From positions 1 to 12,222 of the forward strand of contig JAYRWT010000070.1 of assembly GCA_041917855.1 (NCBI GenBank): 12,222 nt of DNA, written 5' to 3'. The DNA comes from CALBLZ01 sp041917855 (GTDB lineage Bacteria > Patescibacteriota > UBA1384 > CAILIB01). Numbering within the stretch: the stretch's first letter is position 1; each line of letters begins with the position of its first letter. Shown one piece after another: positions 6,416 to 12,222 of the stretch. The translations under genes were made by a program, and so were the position numbers. Under the pieces are notes generated by a model. That model saw only the letters and a program-made list of their open reading frames with translations. It was not told where the DNA came from and searched no databases.

Positions 6416-6871
6416 TTACAGATTGGCTAGGCCTTTGAGTGGTAGCCCAAGTTGGTGGGCTTTCTCTAGTATACCCCTTTCATTAGCATCCCACTCACCC
6501 TCATCTGTTTCGTGATCATACCCAAAGAGGTGGAGGATGCCGTGGTGCACGAGCTCAATTAAAGGTGTGCCCTGTTTTTCGGCATACTCTGGGCAGATGA
6601 CGATACTTCCAAGTGCAACCTCTGGGATATGTTGCATCGGAATCTGATAAATCGAGGTGAAAACTGGGTAACTTAAAACATCTGTCGTTGCATCTATACC
6701 CCTTGTGTCTTTGTTTAGCTCACGCATTTCTTCTGGCGATAGCGTAGAAACATCAATCACAAACGAGGCGTCAAGAATAACTGCCTCGTCGTAGGTTTGC
6801 TTTAATAGGGTGCGCTCCTTTTCAGATATGCGCACAACAGCATCACGTGAATACTCAAGTGAAAATGCCAT
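6416..6871 (-). CDS. ybeY: Endoribonuclease YbeY, rRNA maturation factor
   Basis: This 151-aa zinc-dependent RNase of the UPF0054 family acts in 16S rRNA 3'-end maturation and ribosome quality control. The metal-binding motif is complete: HHGILHLFGYDH near residues 108-119 provides the three His ligands in the HGxLHLxGYDH pattern. Upstream, LSPEEMRELNKDTRGIDATTDVLSYP matches the family's conserved central block. It sits between yqeY (2-nt gap) and dgkA (2-nt gap). The ybeY-dgkA pairing is frequent in other bacteria and supports both assignments. Confidence 0.95.
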   Translation of the reverse strand: MAFSLEYSRDAVVRISEKERTLLKQTYDEAVILDASFVIDVSTLSPEEMRELNKDTRGIDATTDVLSYPVFTSIYQIPMQHIPEVALGSIVICPEYAEKQGTPLIELVHHGILHLFGYDHETDEGEWDANERGILEKAHQLGLPLKGLANL

Positions 6872-6873
6872 AC

Positions 6874-7320
6874 TTAGGACTGCATTACCTCGGCGGCAGC
6901 TTGAGCAGCCAGGCTACCATCAACAGTTCCAGGAAATGCTTCAACGATGGCCCTGATTAACAGACCGCGCTGCTGAGGAGTAAATGCGTTTGCGGCTTGT
7001 AATTCTGCGGCTTTGGCAACAACCTCTGTCAGTTCTGGAGCTGCTGGTAGGTAGGCTGCAAGTATATGTGCTTCTTTGGTTTCGTTTTCAGCGCGTTCTG
7101 CTGAACCGCCTTTTGTATATACCTCAGCGCTTTCGCGGCGCTTTTTTACCTCTTTCCTGATTACTTGCTCAACCTGCTTGTCATCAAGTTCGGCGCCAAG
7201 GGCTATCTGTTGATTTTTTAATTCAGACTTAACCATACGCAAAACACCGACCAGGAACTGGTCCTGAGCGAGCATTGCTTTCTTTAAGTCGGTTTCTAAA
7301 CGGTCAGCGAGGGCTGACAT
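6874..7320 (-). CDS. yqeY: GatB/YqeY domain-containing protein
   Basis: This 148-aa YqeY-family protein is related to the tRNA-binding tail domain of GatB, the amidotransferase subunit. Conserved features are the N-terminal LADRLETDLKKAMLAQD, LRMVKSELKN, the strongly conserved VIRKEVKKRRESAEVYTKGG, and the helical C-terminal half with ILAAYLP. Length and order match the family. The protein is stand-alone here, without the GatB catalytic core. It follows rpsU by 9 nt; the rpsU-yqeY pair is common in bacteria. A role in tRNA or translation quality is inferred from the domain; no precise biochemical role is established. Confidence 0.93.
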   Translation of the reverse strand: MSALADRLETDLKKAMLAQDQFLVGVLRMVKSELKNQQIALGAELDDKQVEQVIRKEVKKRRESAEVYTKGGSAERAENETKEAHILAAYLPAAPELTEVVAKAAELQAANAFTPQQRGLLIRAIVEAFPGTVDGSLAAQAAAEVMQS

Positions 7321-7329
7321 AGCGCTTGG

Positions 7330-7521
7330 TTAGTACCACTGCTTGGTACGGCGCAGAACTTCCTTGCGGAGTGCAGCCATACGACGAGCAAAGCGGGTTG
7401 GTGCCTTGGTGAAATGCTTGTTATCACGAGCTTTTTTAAGGCCTTGATCAGCCTGGGCTGCGCGGTTAAAGCGGCGGATAACCTGCTGGTTTGTTTCGCG
7501 TTCTTTGCGAGTGACAATCAT
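7330..7521 (-). CDS. rpsU: 30S ribosomal protein S21
   Basis: This 63-aa very basic protein has the bS21 pattern: an N-terminal MIVTRKERETNQQVIRRFNRAAQ, then LKKARDNKHFTKAPTRFARR and a basic C-terminal helix KEVLRRTKQW. S21 sits on the 30S platform near the anti-Shine-Dalgarno end of 16S rRNA. The sequence before the start on the mRNA (TCTGTCCTCC) is not a Shine-Dalgarno site; it resembles the anti-SD instead. The gene has its own promoter and heads the rpsU-yqeY-ybeY-dgkA run. Confidence 0.93.
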   Translation of the reverse strand: MIVTRKERETNQQVIRRFNRAAQADQGLKKARDNKHFTKAPTRFARRMAALRKEVLRRTKQWY

Positions 7522-7551
7522 GGAGGACAGATAAGATATAGATCAGATGCT

Positions 7552-7580
7552 ATAGTAGCCGATCCGTATCTTTCTGGCAA
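7552..7580 (-). promoter_or_regulatory. rpsU promoter
   Basis: On the minus strand TTGCCA (7580-7575), a 17-nt spacer and TACTAT (7557-7552) make a good sigma70-type promoter. It lies just after the stop codon of the upstream metallopeptidase gene. The predicted leader is about 20-25 nt, longer than at ftsA or rmuC. Confidence 0.6.
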
Positions 7581-7584
7581 GGTG

Positions 7585-8079
7585 CTAGAGCATCCCGCGA
7601 AAGATTAGATACTGTTTGTACTCACCTTTAATCCACGCACTCTGCTGTTTCAGGTAGTGTCCCCCATTCCTGGCCTGAATTTCTTTGTTTACAATGTTTC
7701 CGCGATGAGGGTGCTCGTAGAGGCGTGGTAGCGGAGAGTGGAAGCCGTGGGTGTAGTGGGCAAATTCATGCAGTAGCGTGGCATCTATTACATACTCAGG
7801 CACGCCTGGATCCCTGAATAGGCCATTAATAGTGATGTAGGTTACAGGCAAAATGTAGTCGGGATCAGGTTGTGCAATGATACTACCAAAACGTCCCTTG
7901 CTCTTTCTACCAAAGCGCACAAACAGCTTATTCCTGATTTGCACATCAGAAAAATGCTGTTGGTGCAGGGTGTGCATACGCTCTGCCAGCCAGGCATTTG
8001 TTCGGAGCTGGCTACGTGGTATAGCAAGTTGATCCTGTTTTTTACGTCGGGTTATACGGACGATTTGGCGACCTAACAT
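7585..8079 (-). CDS. Putative zinc metallopeptidase, SprT/YgjP-like
   Basis: This 164-aa protein carries the metallopeptidase signature HEFAH (104-108) in a hydrophobic context, LLHEFAHYTHGFHS. A further His pair in YEHPHRGN (H123, H125) could supply the third zinc ligand. Before the helix, VRFGRKSKGRFGS (54-66) and YITINGLF (81-88) resemble the strand pattern of SprT-like and YgjP/WLM metallopeptidases, which place the zinc helix after such strands. It has no signal peptide or transmembrane segment and is strongly basic at the N-terminus, so it probably acts in the cytoplasm, perhaps on DNA- or ribosome-bound proteins; the substrate is unknown. It is divergently transcribed from the transglycosylase gene and ends 63 nt before rpsU, which has its own promoter. 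The assignment rests on HExxH plus the surrounding pattern. Confidence 0.75.
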   Translation of the reverse strand: MLGRQIVRITRRKKQDQLAIPRSQLRTNAWLAERMHTLHQQHFSDVQIRNKLFVRFGRKSKGRFGSIIAQPDPDYILPVTYITINGLFRDPGVPEYVIDATLLHEFAHYTHGFHSPLPRLYEHPHRGNIVNKEIQARNGGHYLKQQSAWIKGEYKQYLIFRGML

Positions 8080-8107
8080 AGCTGCATGGTAGCATGCTTT
8101 TACCTAA

Positions 8108-8137
8108 AAAATAACCTGTAGAATAAGCAAAAATCAA
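8108..8137 (-). promoter_or_regulatory. Candidate promoter of the metallopeptidase gene
   Basis: On the minus strand TTGATT (8137-8132), an 18-nt spacer and TATTTT (8113-8108) lie 28 nt before the ATG at 8079. The match is moderate and the region is A/T-rich. The leader contains a 5-bp inverted repeat, GCATG/CATGC (8084-8097), just before the start. Confidence 0.3.
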
Positions 8138-8159
8138 TAGTGAATAATGGGCTACAGCA

Positions 8160-8188
8160 TTGACAATTTGATGGTTATATGGTAAGGT
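8160..8188 (+). promoter_or_regulatory. Promoter of the secreted transglycosylase gene
   Basis: A consensus -35 TTGACA (8160-8165) and a 17-nt spacer precede TAAGGT (8183-8188), a weak -10 box. The ATG follows 9 nt later, so the transcript would have almost no leader. The perfect -35 and exact spacing support it; the poor -10 lowers confidence and may mean activator dependence. Confidence 0.45.
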
Positions 8189-8197
8189 AACCCTCGT

Positions 8198-8989
8198 ATG
8201 ATTTTTAATCGTATTGCCCGTGGCGCTCAGCGCTCAGCTGCCGTCCTCAGGGCCAAACTCGATACGCTTGGTGCAAACCAATTGCGTAACCGCTCAGCAC
8301 TAACCCGTCGGGTTGCTATGGCCACTATCGCCATTCGCTTTATTACCCTTCCGGCTCCAGTTGCTGCTGCCGCTCACACTACCCCAGAGCTTCTGGGTGG
8401 TGAGGACAGCGATCCTTTGAGTACGATCCCGCTCGTGGTAGCGGGGGGCACATATACAAAGGTTAACCTTGTCTTTGATGAGAATGCTGCTGTGCTTGCT
8501 TCACCTATTGTGAGCAATCAGTCACAACTCAACACTGTTAAGGTTGGTGAAAGCCGTTCTGATGTAGCTGCCGCTGAGGCTGCTGCTCAGACTGCTGCTA
8601 CCCAAAAGGCTGAGCAAGAAAAGGCCGCTGCCACTGCAGTTGCCGCCCAAGTTGCCGCTGCTGCTAAGGTTAAGACTGTAGCGCAAGCTCCAGTAAACGG
8701 TAACTATGACGCTCTCTTTCAAAAGTACTTCGGTGCTAACTGGAAAATGGCTCGTGCTATCTGTACAGCCGAGAGTGGTCTTAACCCGAACGCAGTCAGT
8801 TCGACTAATGACCACGGTCTGTGTCAGATTAACTGGCCATCACACCGTAATAAGGTAAACAGCTTGTCAGAGCTGTATGATCCAGAGATCAACCTGCGTG
8901 TTGCTGCTCAGATCTCCGGTAACGGTATCAAATGGACTCCTTGGACTGTATACCGCACGGGAGCTTACCTAAAGTTTCTGCGTGACTAA
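8198..8989 (+). CDS. Secreted SLT/lysozyme-like peptidoglycan hydrolase
   Basis: The product is 263 aa. The N-terminus has a long basic region (1-38) and a hydrophobic segment MATIAIRFITLPAPVAAAA (41-59), consistent with a signal peptide or anchor. An Ala/Gln/Glu-rich helical stretch (about 122-160) works as a stalk. The C-terminal lysozyme-like domain (about 168-263) has ICTAESGLNPNAV with the probable catalytic E192, the GLCQINW motif (207-213) and an aromatic end WTPWTVYRTGAYLKFL. This is the layout of soluble lytic transglycosylase-type enzymes that cleave the MurNAc-GlcNAc bond outside the cell. The ATG at 8198 is preferred because the promoter lies directly before it; a start at codon 41 would leave a conventional short signal peptide. 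It is the only plus-strand gene here and its stop overlaps the opposing DUF3048 stop. The exact family is less certain than the fold. Confidence 0.8.
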   Translation: MIFNRIARGAQRSAAVLRAKLDTLGANQLRNRSALTRRVAMATIAIRFITLPAPVAAAAHTTPELLGGEDSDPLSTIPLVVAGGTYTKVNLVFDENAAVLASPIVSNQSQLNTVKVGESRSDVAAAEAAAQTAATQKAEQEKAAATAVAAQVAAAAKVKTVAQAPVNGNYDALFQKYFGANWKMARAICTAESGLNPNAVSSTNDHGLCQINWPSHRNKVNSLSELYDPEINLRVAAQISGNGIKWTPWTVYRTGAYLKFLRD

Positions 8990-10113
8990 CGAACGGAAAT
9001 TGGTGTATCTGGGTGCGTAAGCATTATCCAAGTTAAACCACGGACGAACTCAATCTCTTTGCCGCTTGTGGCATCGTAGTAGCGGGTTCGTCCGTTTCCG
9101 TCTTTCTTCCATGTTGCAGCCACAGCCTTGCCATTTTGGTAGACGGTAGCTTTTCCACCGCTGTTTAGGTCAAACTGCCAAATAGTTGTACCATTCTTTG
9201 TATCTAGTACACTTCGTGTTACCGTTTGGGTCACGAGGTTTTTTGCGTAAAGCTGTGAGCCTGTATTTGCGTCAATATGCGCTTTGCCAGCCAAACTGCG
9301 TAGGTAAGTATTGGAGCTGGGTTGGTAGGTCCATGAAACCGCAAACTCTGGTGTAGAAAAGTTTACATCTACTACTTGTGAGCTTCCTCGATTCCCCTGC
9401 CCTGCATCATCGGTGAATAGCCATCCACCAAAATCAGCATTCGTTGGCCACTTTCTTTGCTCAACAGCATAGCTCCATAGCTTATCTGTAGATGAATAAA
9501 GTGTGTGCTCAGAGGCTACATTTCGTGTTGTATCGCGTACAAAAGTGGGCGGGCCAAAGTAGAGGCCGTCTATGTCAAAAGTCCCACTAGTTTTTATTAG
9601 GTCGAGAGCGTGATTATTCCCGCCTGCATGCGCGTAGAATGCCTGGAGCTCATTGGCAAGCTGTACAAAGTAAAGGCGTGCACTGCGTACTGGTCCCACT
9701 TTAACGGCTGCGCGCGGGTCAGAGTAAAAGGCTAGAAAACGGGTAATGCCCCCTTCTGCAATTGCCTCGTACACTAAACCTGCACTTTGTAAACCTGATT
9801 GTGGGCGGGCGTCTGGATGGTTTTCAATCATTACACCGAGCGGGCGTAGCGCATCACTACCAGGGACGACAAGAGCCCCATCAAGTAATGCAGGCAGGAG
9901 TTTTGGCGTAGGGCTTGGTGTAGGACTCTGTGCAGGTGTGGGTGACACTTCTGTCCCAGGGCAATTAGGTCCAGTGCAGGTAACGTTAACGTCTCGATGG
10001 TCAGTAAACAGCACAATAATTACAATGCCAGCAATCAGCACCACTCCAGCTGCGCTTAGGACTATCCAATGCGTGCGCGCAAACCGTACGAAGGCATTCC
10101 AGTACTGACGCAT
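8986..10113 (-). CDS. DUF3048 (YerB-like) membrane-anchored protein
   Basis: This 375-aa protein has one N-terminal transmembrane helix (about 17-36), a pair of Cys just outside it (C46, C51), and a Pro/Thr/Ser linker (SPTPAQSPTPSPTP, about 57-70). The two-part DUF3048 domain follows. Family hallmarks are LRPLGVMIENHPDARPQSGL (89-108), VYEAIAEGGITRFLAFY (114-130), VGPVRSARLYFVQLA (139-153) and AFYAHAGG (158-165). The C-terminal half has TYQPSSNTYLRSLAGKAHID and a TVYQNGKAVAATWKK segment. The family is related to B. subtilis YerB and has no established activity. The protein should be anchored and face outward. It begins 1 nt after the LytR_C gene, so the two are surely co-transcribed, and it ends inside the stop of the convergent hydrolase gene with no room for a separate terminator. 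Confidence 0.88.
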   Translation of the reverse strand: MRQYWNAFVRFARTHWIVLSAAGVVLIAGIVIIVLFTDHRDVNVTCTGPNCPGTEVSPTPAQSPTPSPTPKLLPALLDGALVVPGSDALRPLGVMIENHPDARPQSGLQSAGLVYEAIAEGGITRFLAFYSDPRAAVKVGPVRSARLYFVQLANELQAFYAHAGGNNHALDLIKTSGTFDIDGLYFGPPTFVRDTTRNVASEHTLYSSTDKLWSYAVEQRKWPTNADFGGWLFTDDAGQGNRGSSQVVDVNFSTPEFAVSWTYQPSSNTYLRSLAGKAHIDANTGSQLYAKNLVTQTVTRSVLDTKNGTTIWQFDLNSGGKATVYQNGKAVAATWKKDGNGRTRYYDATSGKEIEFVRGLTWIMLTHPDTPISVR

Positions 10114-10114
10114 C

Positions 10115-11035
10115 TTACTTAGCTACTACAACTAAAATCATGTCTGGGTCAGCCAGTGTAGACTCCTGAACTAATGGTTTATAGCTAGCAAGCGCGGCTG
10201 CTACAAGTTCTGCTTCAGCTTTTTTACCCACCTGATGGTAGATGTAGGTGCTTGTGTATGTTTGATTTTTTGCATTACCTGTTGTGCGAATGGTAAAGCC
10301 TGCTTTTGTCAGCGTATTTGCCGCAGTACCTGCAGCGCCGGCGATGGTCGTGCCGTTTAGAACACGCAGGGTTATCTTATCTTTTGTAGTAACTTCTGCA
10401 GTGGCCGTAGGTGTTGGTGTAGGTGTTGGCGTAGGACTTTCTGTGGCTGTTGGTGAGGCGGTTGCAGAAGCGTCTGCGGATGGACTTGGTGACGGACTGC
10501 TAATTTGTAACCAGGTATCAATCCGTTGACGGGTCACATCAAAGGCCAGAAAACCAAGTACCGCTGCCCCTAATACTAGCAGCACCCACCAAACCCAGGT
10601 TGGTGGGCCGTCTACGATAACGCTTGGCTCTGGGAAGAGTTTTTCAAAACTGTCATCGTCAGATGCCGGAGTGCTAGTTGTGGCCTGTGGTACACCGGTG
10701 GGTGTGGGGATGGCGTCTGGTGTAGCTGCAACTGGCGCTACTTCTGTTGTAGGGGGTACGTCCTCAGTTGCAGGTTTTGTTTCTGTAGACTCAGTTGATT
10801 CAGTAGCAGCCGGAGACTCAGCTGATTCAGCCTCAGTCGTTGCTGCAGACTCACTGGGCTGTGTGGTGGGCTCAACTGAATCAGTACTTTCTGTAGGAGT
10901 AACAGCTTCAACCTGCTTATCAGCAGAGTTCTCTACTTTTTGCTCGCTAACCTCAGCTTTCTCCTGAACAGGTTGTTCCGGAAGAGAATCTCCCTTCTTT
11001 TTCTTCTTTGAAATGCTGTCTATGCTTTTTGCCAT
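10115..11035 (-). CDS. Membrane protein with extracytoplasmic LytR_C domain and long disordered N-terminus
   Basis: The product is 306 aa. A Lys-rich start (KKKKKG) is followed by about 110 residues of Glu/Ser/Thr/Ala/Pro low complexity (repeats such as ESTEST). Next come a transmembrane helix WVWWVLLVLGAAVLGFLAF (147-165), a Pro/Thr/Ser spacer with TPTPTPTPT (about 181-212) and a LytR_C domain (219-306: ITLRVLNGTTIAGAAG, AGFTIRTTGNA, ADPDMILVVV). LytR_C domains usually follow the LytR-CpsA-Psr phosphotransferase domain; that domain is absent. This predicts an acidic disordered cytoplasmic tail joined to a small wall-facing domain. It has a recognisable Shine-Dalgarno site, AGGTGG, 4 nt before the ATG, and a TATACT in the last codons of the GH18 gene that could be an extra promoter. 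Its role is unknown; sensing or scaffolding at the wall is a guess. Confidence 0.85.
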   Translation of the reverse strand: MAKSIDSISKKKKKGDSLPEQPVQEKAEVSEQKVENSADKQVEAVTPTESTDSVEPTTQPSESAATTEAESAESPAATESTESTETKPATEDVPPTTEVAPVAATPDAIPTPTGVPQATTSTPASDDDSFEKLFPEPSVIVDGPPTWVWWVLLVLGAAVLGFLAFDVTRQRIDTWLQISSPSPSPSADASATASPTATESPTPTPTPTPTATAEVTTKDKITLRVLNGTTIAGAAGTAANTLTKAGFTIRTTGNAKNQTYTSTYIYHQVGKKAEAELVAAALASYKPLVQESTLADPDMILVVVAK

Positions 11036-11039
11036 GTCC

Positions 11040-11045
11040 CCACCT
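11040..11045 (-). promoter_or_regulatory. Shine-Dalgarno site of the LytR_C gene
   Basis: AGGTGG on the minus strand, 4 nt before the ATG at 11035, is a good match to the anti-SD. It stands out because the starts of ftsZ, yqeY, ybeY, dgkA and rpsU have none. Confidence 0.6.
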
Positions 11046-11049
11046 ATAG

Positions 11050-12222
11050 TTAGTTACTACCAGTATACTGCTCACTGTGCTGATTCGTCCAAAAATCAGT
11101 GTCACCAAGACCAACAGACCAGAAAATGACACCTGCTGTTTTATACTGTGCTACCAGGTTTAACTTGGCGGTGAGTGAGGCCTCGTCTTCAAACCAAACT
11201 TCATGCCGCTTGCCTGCCTCGTCGGTGTAGGTAAAGCTAGGTGCGGTACCAATATCGTAGCCACGTGCATCTATGCCGCTTTGTATGATAATTGGACTCT
11301 GCTTTGACTCAGCTAGTGCGACTGCACGTTCGTGACTAATTCCTATTCCTTGCCATGGCTTGCCTGCTTCAGTTGGTTCGGTCCAATCGTAGCCATAGTT
11401 ACCAAGCCCAATGATAAACTTCTCTGAGCGAGCATTCTGCTGGGTGTAGTCTAGTATCTCTTTAAGCCATCCAAGTGGAGCTATTGGTCCTGGAGTTGCG
11501 GTAGATTGAGCGTGGTAGTCATACGCCATAATGCGCAGCTCATCTGCAATTAAACTAAGGTTCCGCCAATCCATCGGAACTTGATTAGCAAGGCGTGCTT
11601 CTAAGGTAATCGCCACCTTTAGGTTTTCTGCCTTAAACGCAGCCGTTAGGTTTCGTGCAAAGTTGGTGAATAAATCACGATTGTCCTCTCCCAGGCCTTC
11701 AAAATCAATATCTATGCCATCAAAGCCCTGCTGGCGAACAATATTCAATAGGTTGGCAACCAGATTCTCCTGAGCCTTGGGATCTGTTAGTGCAATAAAA
11801 CTGTGGTCAGGATCGGCTGTAACCGTAACGTATCGTTTAGCTGCGCTTAATTTTGAGCTAAATGCCGACCACTGTGACCAATCAGCCTTAGGTATGACAG
11901 TAAAGCCGTCAGATTCAAGCGTCAGCCAGAAGGCTGAAACACTACTGTAGAGTGCGGCATTTTCCGACTGACTAGCTGTGGTCCAGGGAGCAATCCAGGC
12001 GTGCAGTTTAGTTTTTTCAGAGATAGTTTTTAGATCCTCAGTTGTTAGTGTGGATGCAGGGCTAGCCTTACCTATATTCGGTAAATACTGGCGAATAGAG
12101 GCATTATTTGTTTGTGAAGCTGTGCCAGAAGTTGCATAGCGCAGTGCTTGGTTACTCTGTGCGTAGTTGTACGTACTAAGTGCTAGTAGTGCGAGTACAG
12201 CAAGGCTATTAGCTATGGTTAT
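11050..12222 (-). CDS. GH18 cell-wall hydrolase, YaaH/SleL-like (partial, 5' end off window)
   Basis: The frame is open from the right edge to a TAA at 11050-11052, giving 390 codons without a confirmed start; the true N-terminus lies beyond 12222. It opens with a hydrophobic segment ANSLAVLALLALSTY, so it is secreted or membrane-anchored. The GH18 TIM-barrel follows, with LHAWIAPW, the catalytic signature DGIDIDFEG (DxxDxDxE, Glu as acid), LRIMAYDYH and, near the end, the YaaH/SleL-like block HEVWFEDEASLTAKLNLV and GVIFWSVGLGDTDFW. This subgroup cleaves N-acetylglucosaminyl bonds in peptidoglycan or chitin-like polymers. It lies 14 nt before the LytR_C gene in the same direction, giving an envelope operon of three. 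A TTG at 11748 lies inside the domain and is not a real start. Confidence 0.87.
   Translation of the reverse strand: MTIANSLAVLALLALSTYNYAQSNQALRYATSGTASQTNNASIRQYLPNIGKASPASTLTTEDLKTISEKTKLHAWIAPWTTASQSENAALYSSVSAFWLTLESDGFTVIPKADWSQWSAFSSKLSAAKRYVTVTADPDHSFIALTDPKAQENLVANLLNIVRQQGFDGIDIDFEGLGEDNRDLFTNFARNLTAAFKAENLKVAITLEARLANQVPMDWRNLSLIADELRIMAYDYHAQSTATPGPIAPLGWLKEILDYTQQNARSEKFIIGLGNYGYDWTEPTEAGKPWQGIGISHERAVALAESKQSPIIIQSGIDARGYDIGTAPSFTYTDEAGKRHEVWFEDEASLTAKLNLVAQYKTAGVIFWSVGLGDTDFWTNQHSEQYTGSN

Noticed and set aside
10409..10440. GGTGTTGGTGTAGG-type repeat as a regulatory or phase-variable repeat
   Set aside because: It encodes the Thr-Pro linker of the LytR_C protein and the unit copies are imperfect, so slippage control is unlikely.
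11050..11748. GH18 gene starting at TTG 11748
   Set aside because: The frame continues open to the window edge with recognisable upstream barrel sequence, so this is an internal codon.

Overview
The window looks like a chromosomal housekeeping block from a small-genome bacterium, most likely Patescibacteria (CPR) and possibly Saccharibacteria. This rests on the gene set (compact FtsA/FtsZ, DUF3048, LytR_C and GH18 envelope proteins), 0-21 bp gene spacing, and few Shine-Dalgarno sites. It is an inference from style, not a marker-gene result. The standard genetic code fits: rmuC ends at a TGA that overlaps the next start as ATGA, which argues against the TGA=Gly code of Gracilibacteria and Absconditabacteria. 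I see no rRNA, tRNA, CRISPR array, insertion sequence or phage gene.

Layout, right to left because almost everything is on the minus strand. (1) 12222-8986 is an envelope cluster: a GH18 cell-wall hydrolase cut by the window edge, a membrane protein with an extracytoplasmic LytR_C domain, and a DUF3048 (YerB-like) membrane protein. (2) 8198-8989 is the only plus-strand gene, a secreted SLT-type transglycosylase/lysozyme-like protein. Its stop codon overlaps the DUF3048 stop. (3) 8079-3344 holds a SprT-like metallopeptidase, then rpsU, yqeY, ybeY, dgkA, ftsA and ftsZ. It links ribosome maturation, undecaprenol/diacylglycerol phosphorylation and the division ring. Separate promoters are visible before rpsU and ftsA, and an intrinsic terminator follows ftsZ. 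(4) 3146-1 holds rmuC, a cytidine/dCMP-type deaminase, an RluD-family pseudouridine synthase, and an unusual protein joining a ribbon-helix-helix DNA-binding domain to a nucleotidyltransferase fold that lacks its catalytic loop.

The most interesting items are that RHH/pseudo-nucleotidyltransferase fusion with a palindrome just upstream of its start; an FtsZ with two tandem C-terminal partner-binding peptides; near-identical, apparently leaderless promoters at ftsA and rmuC (the ftsA one inside an 18-bp near-palindrome); and a 22-nt inverted repeat after ftsZ whose first arm forms the loop of the ftsZ terminator.
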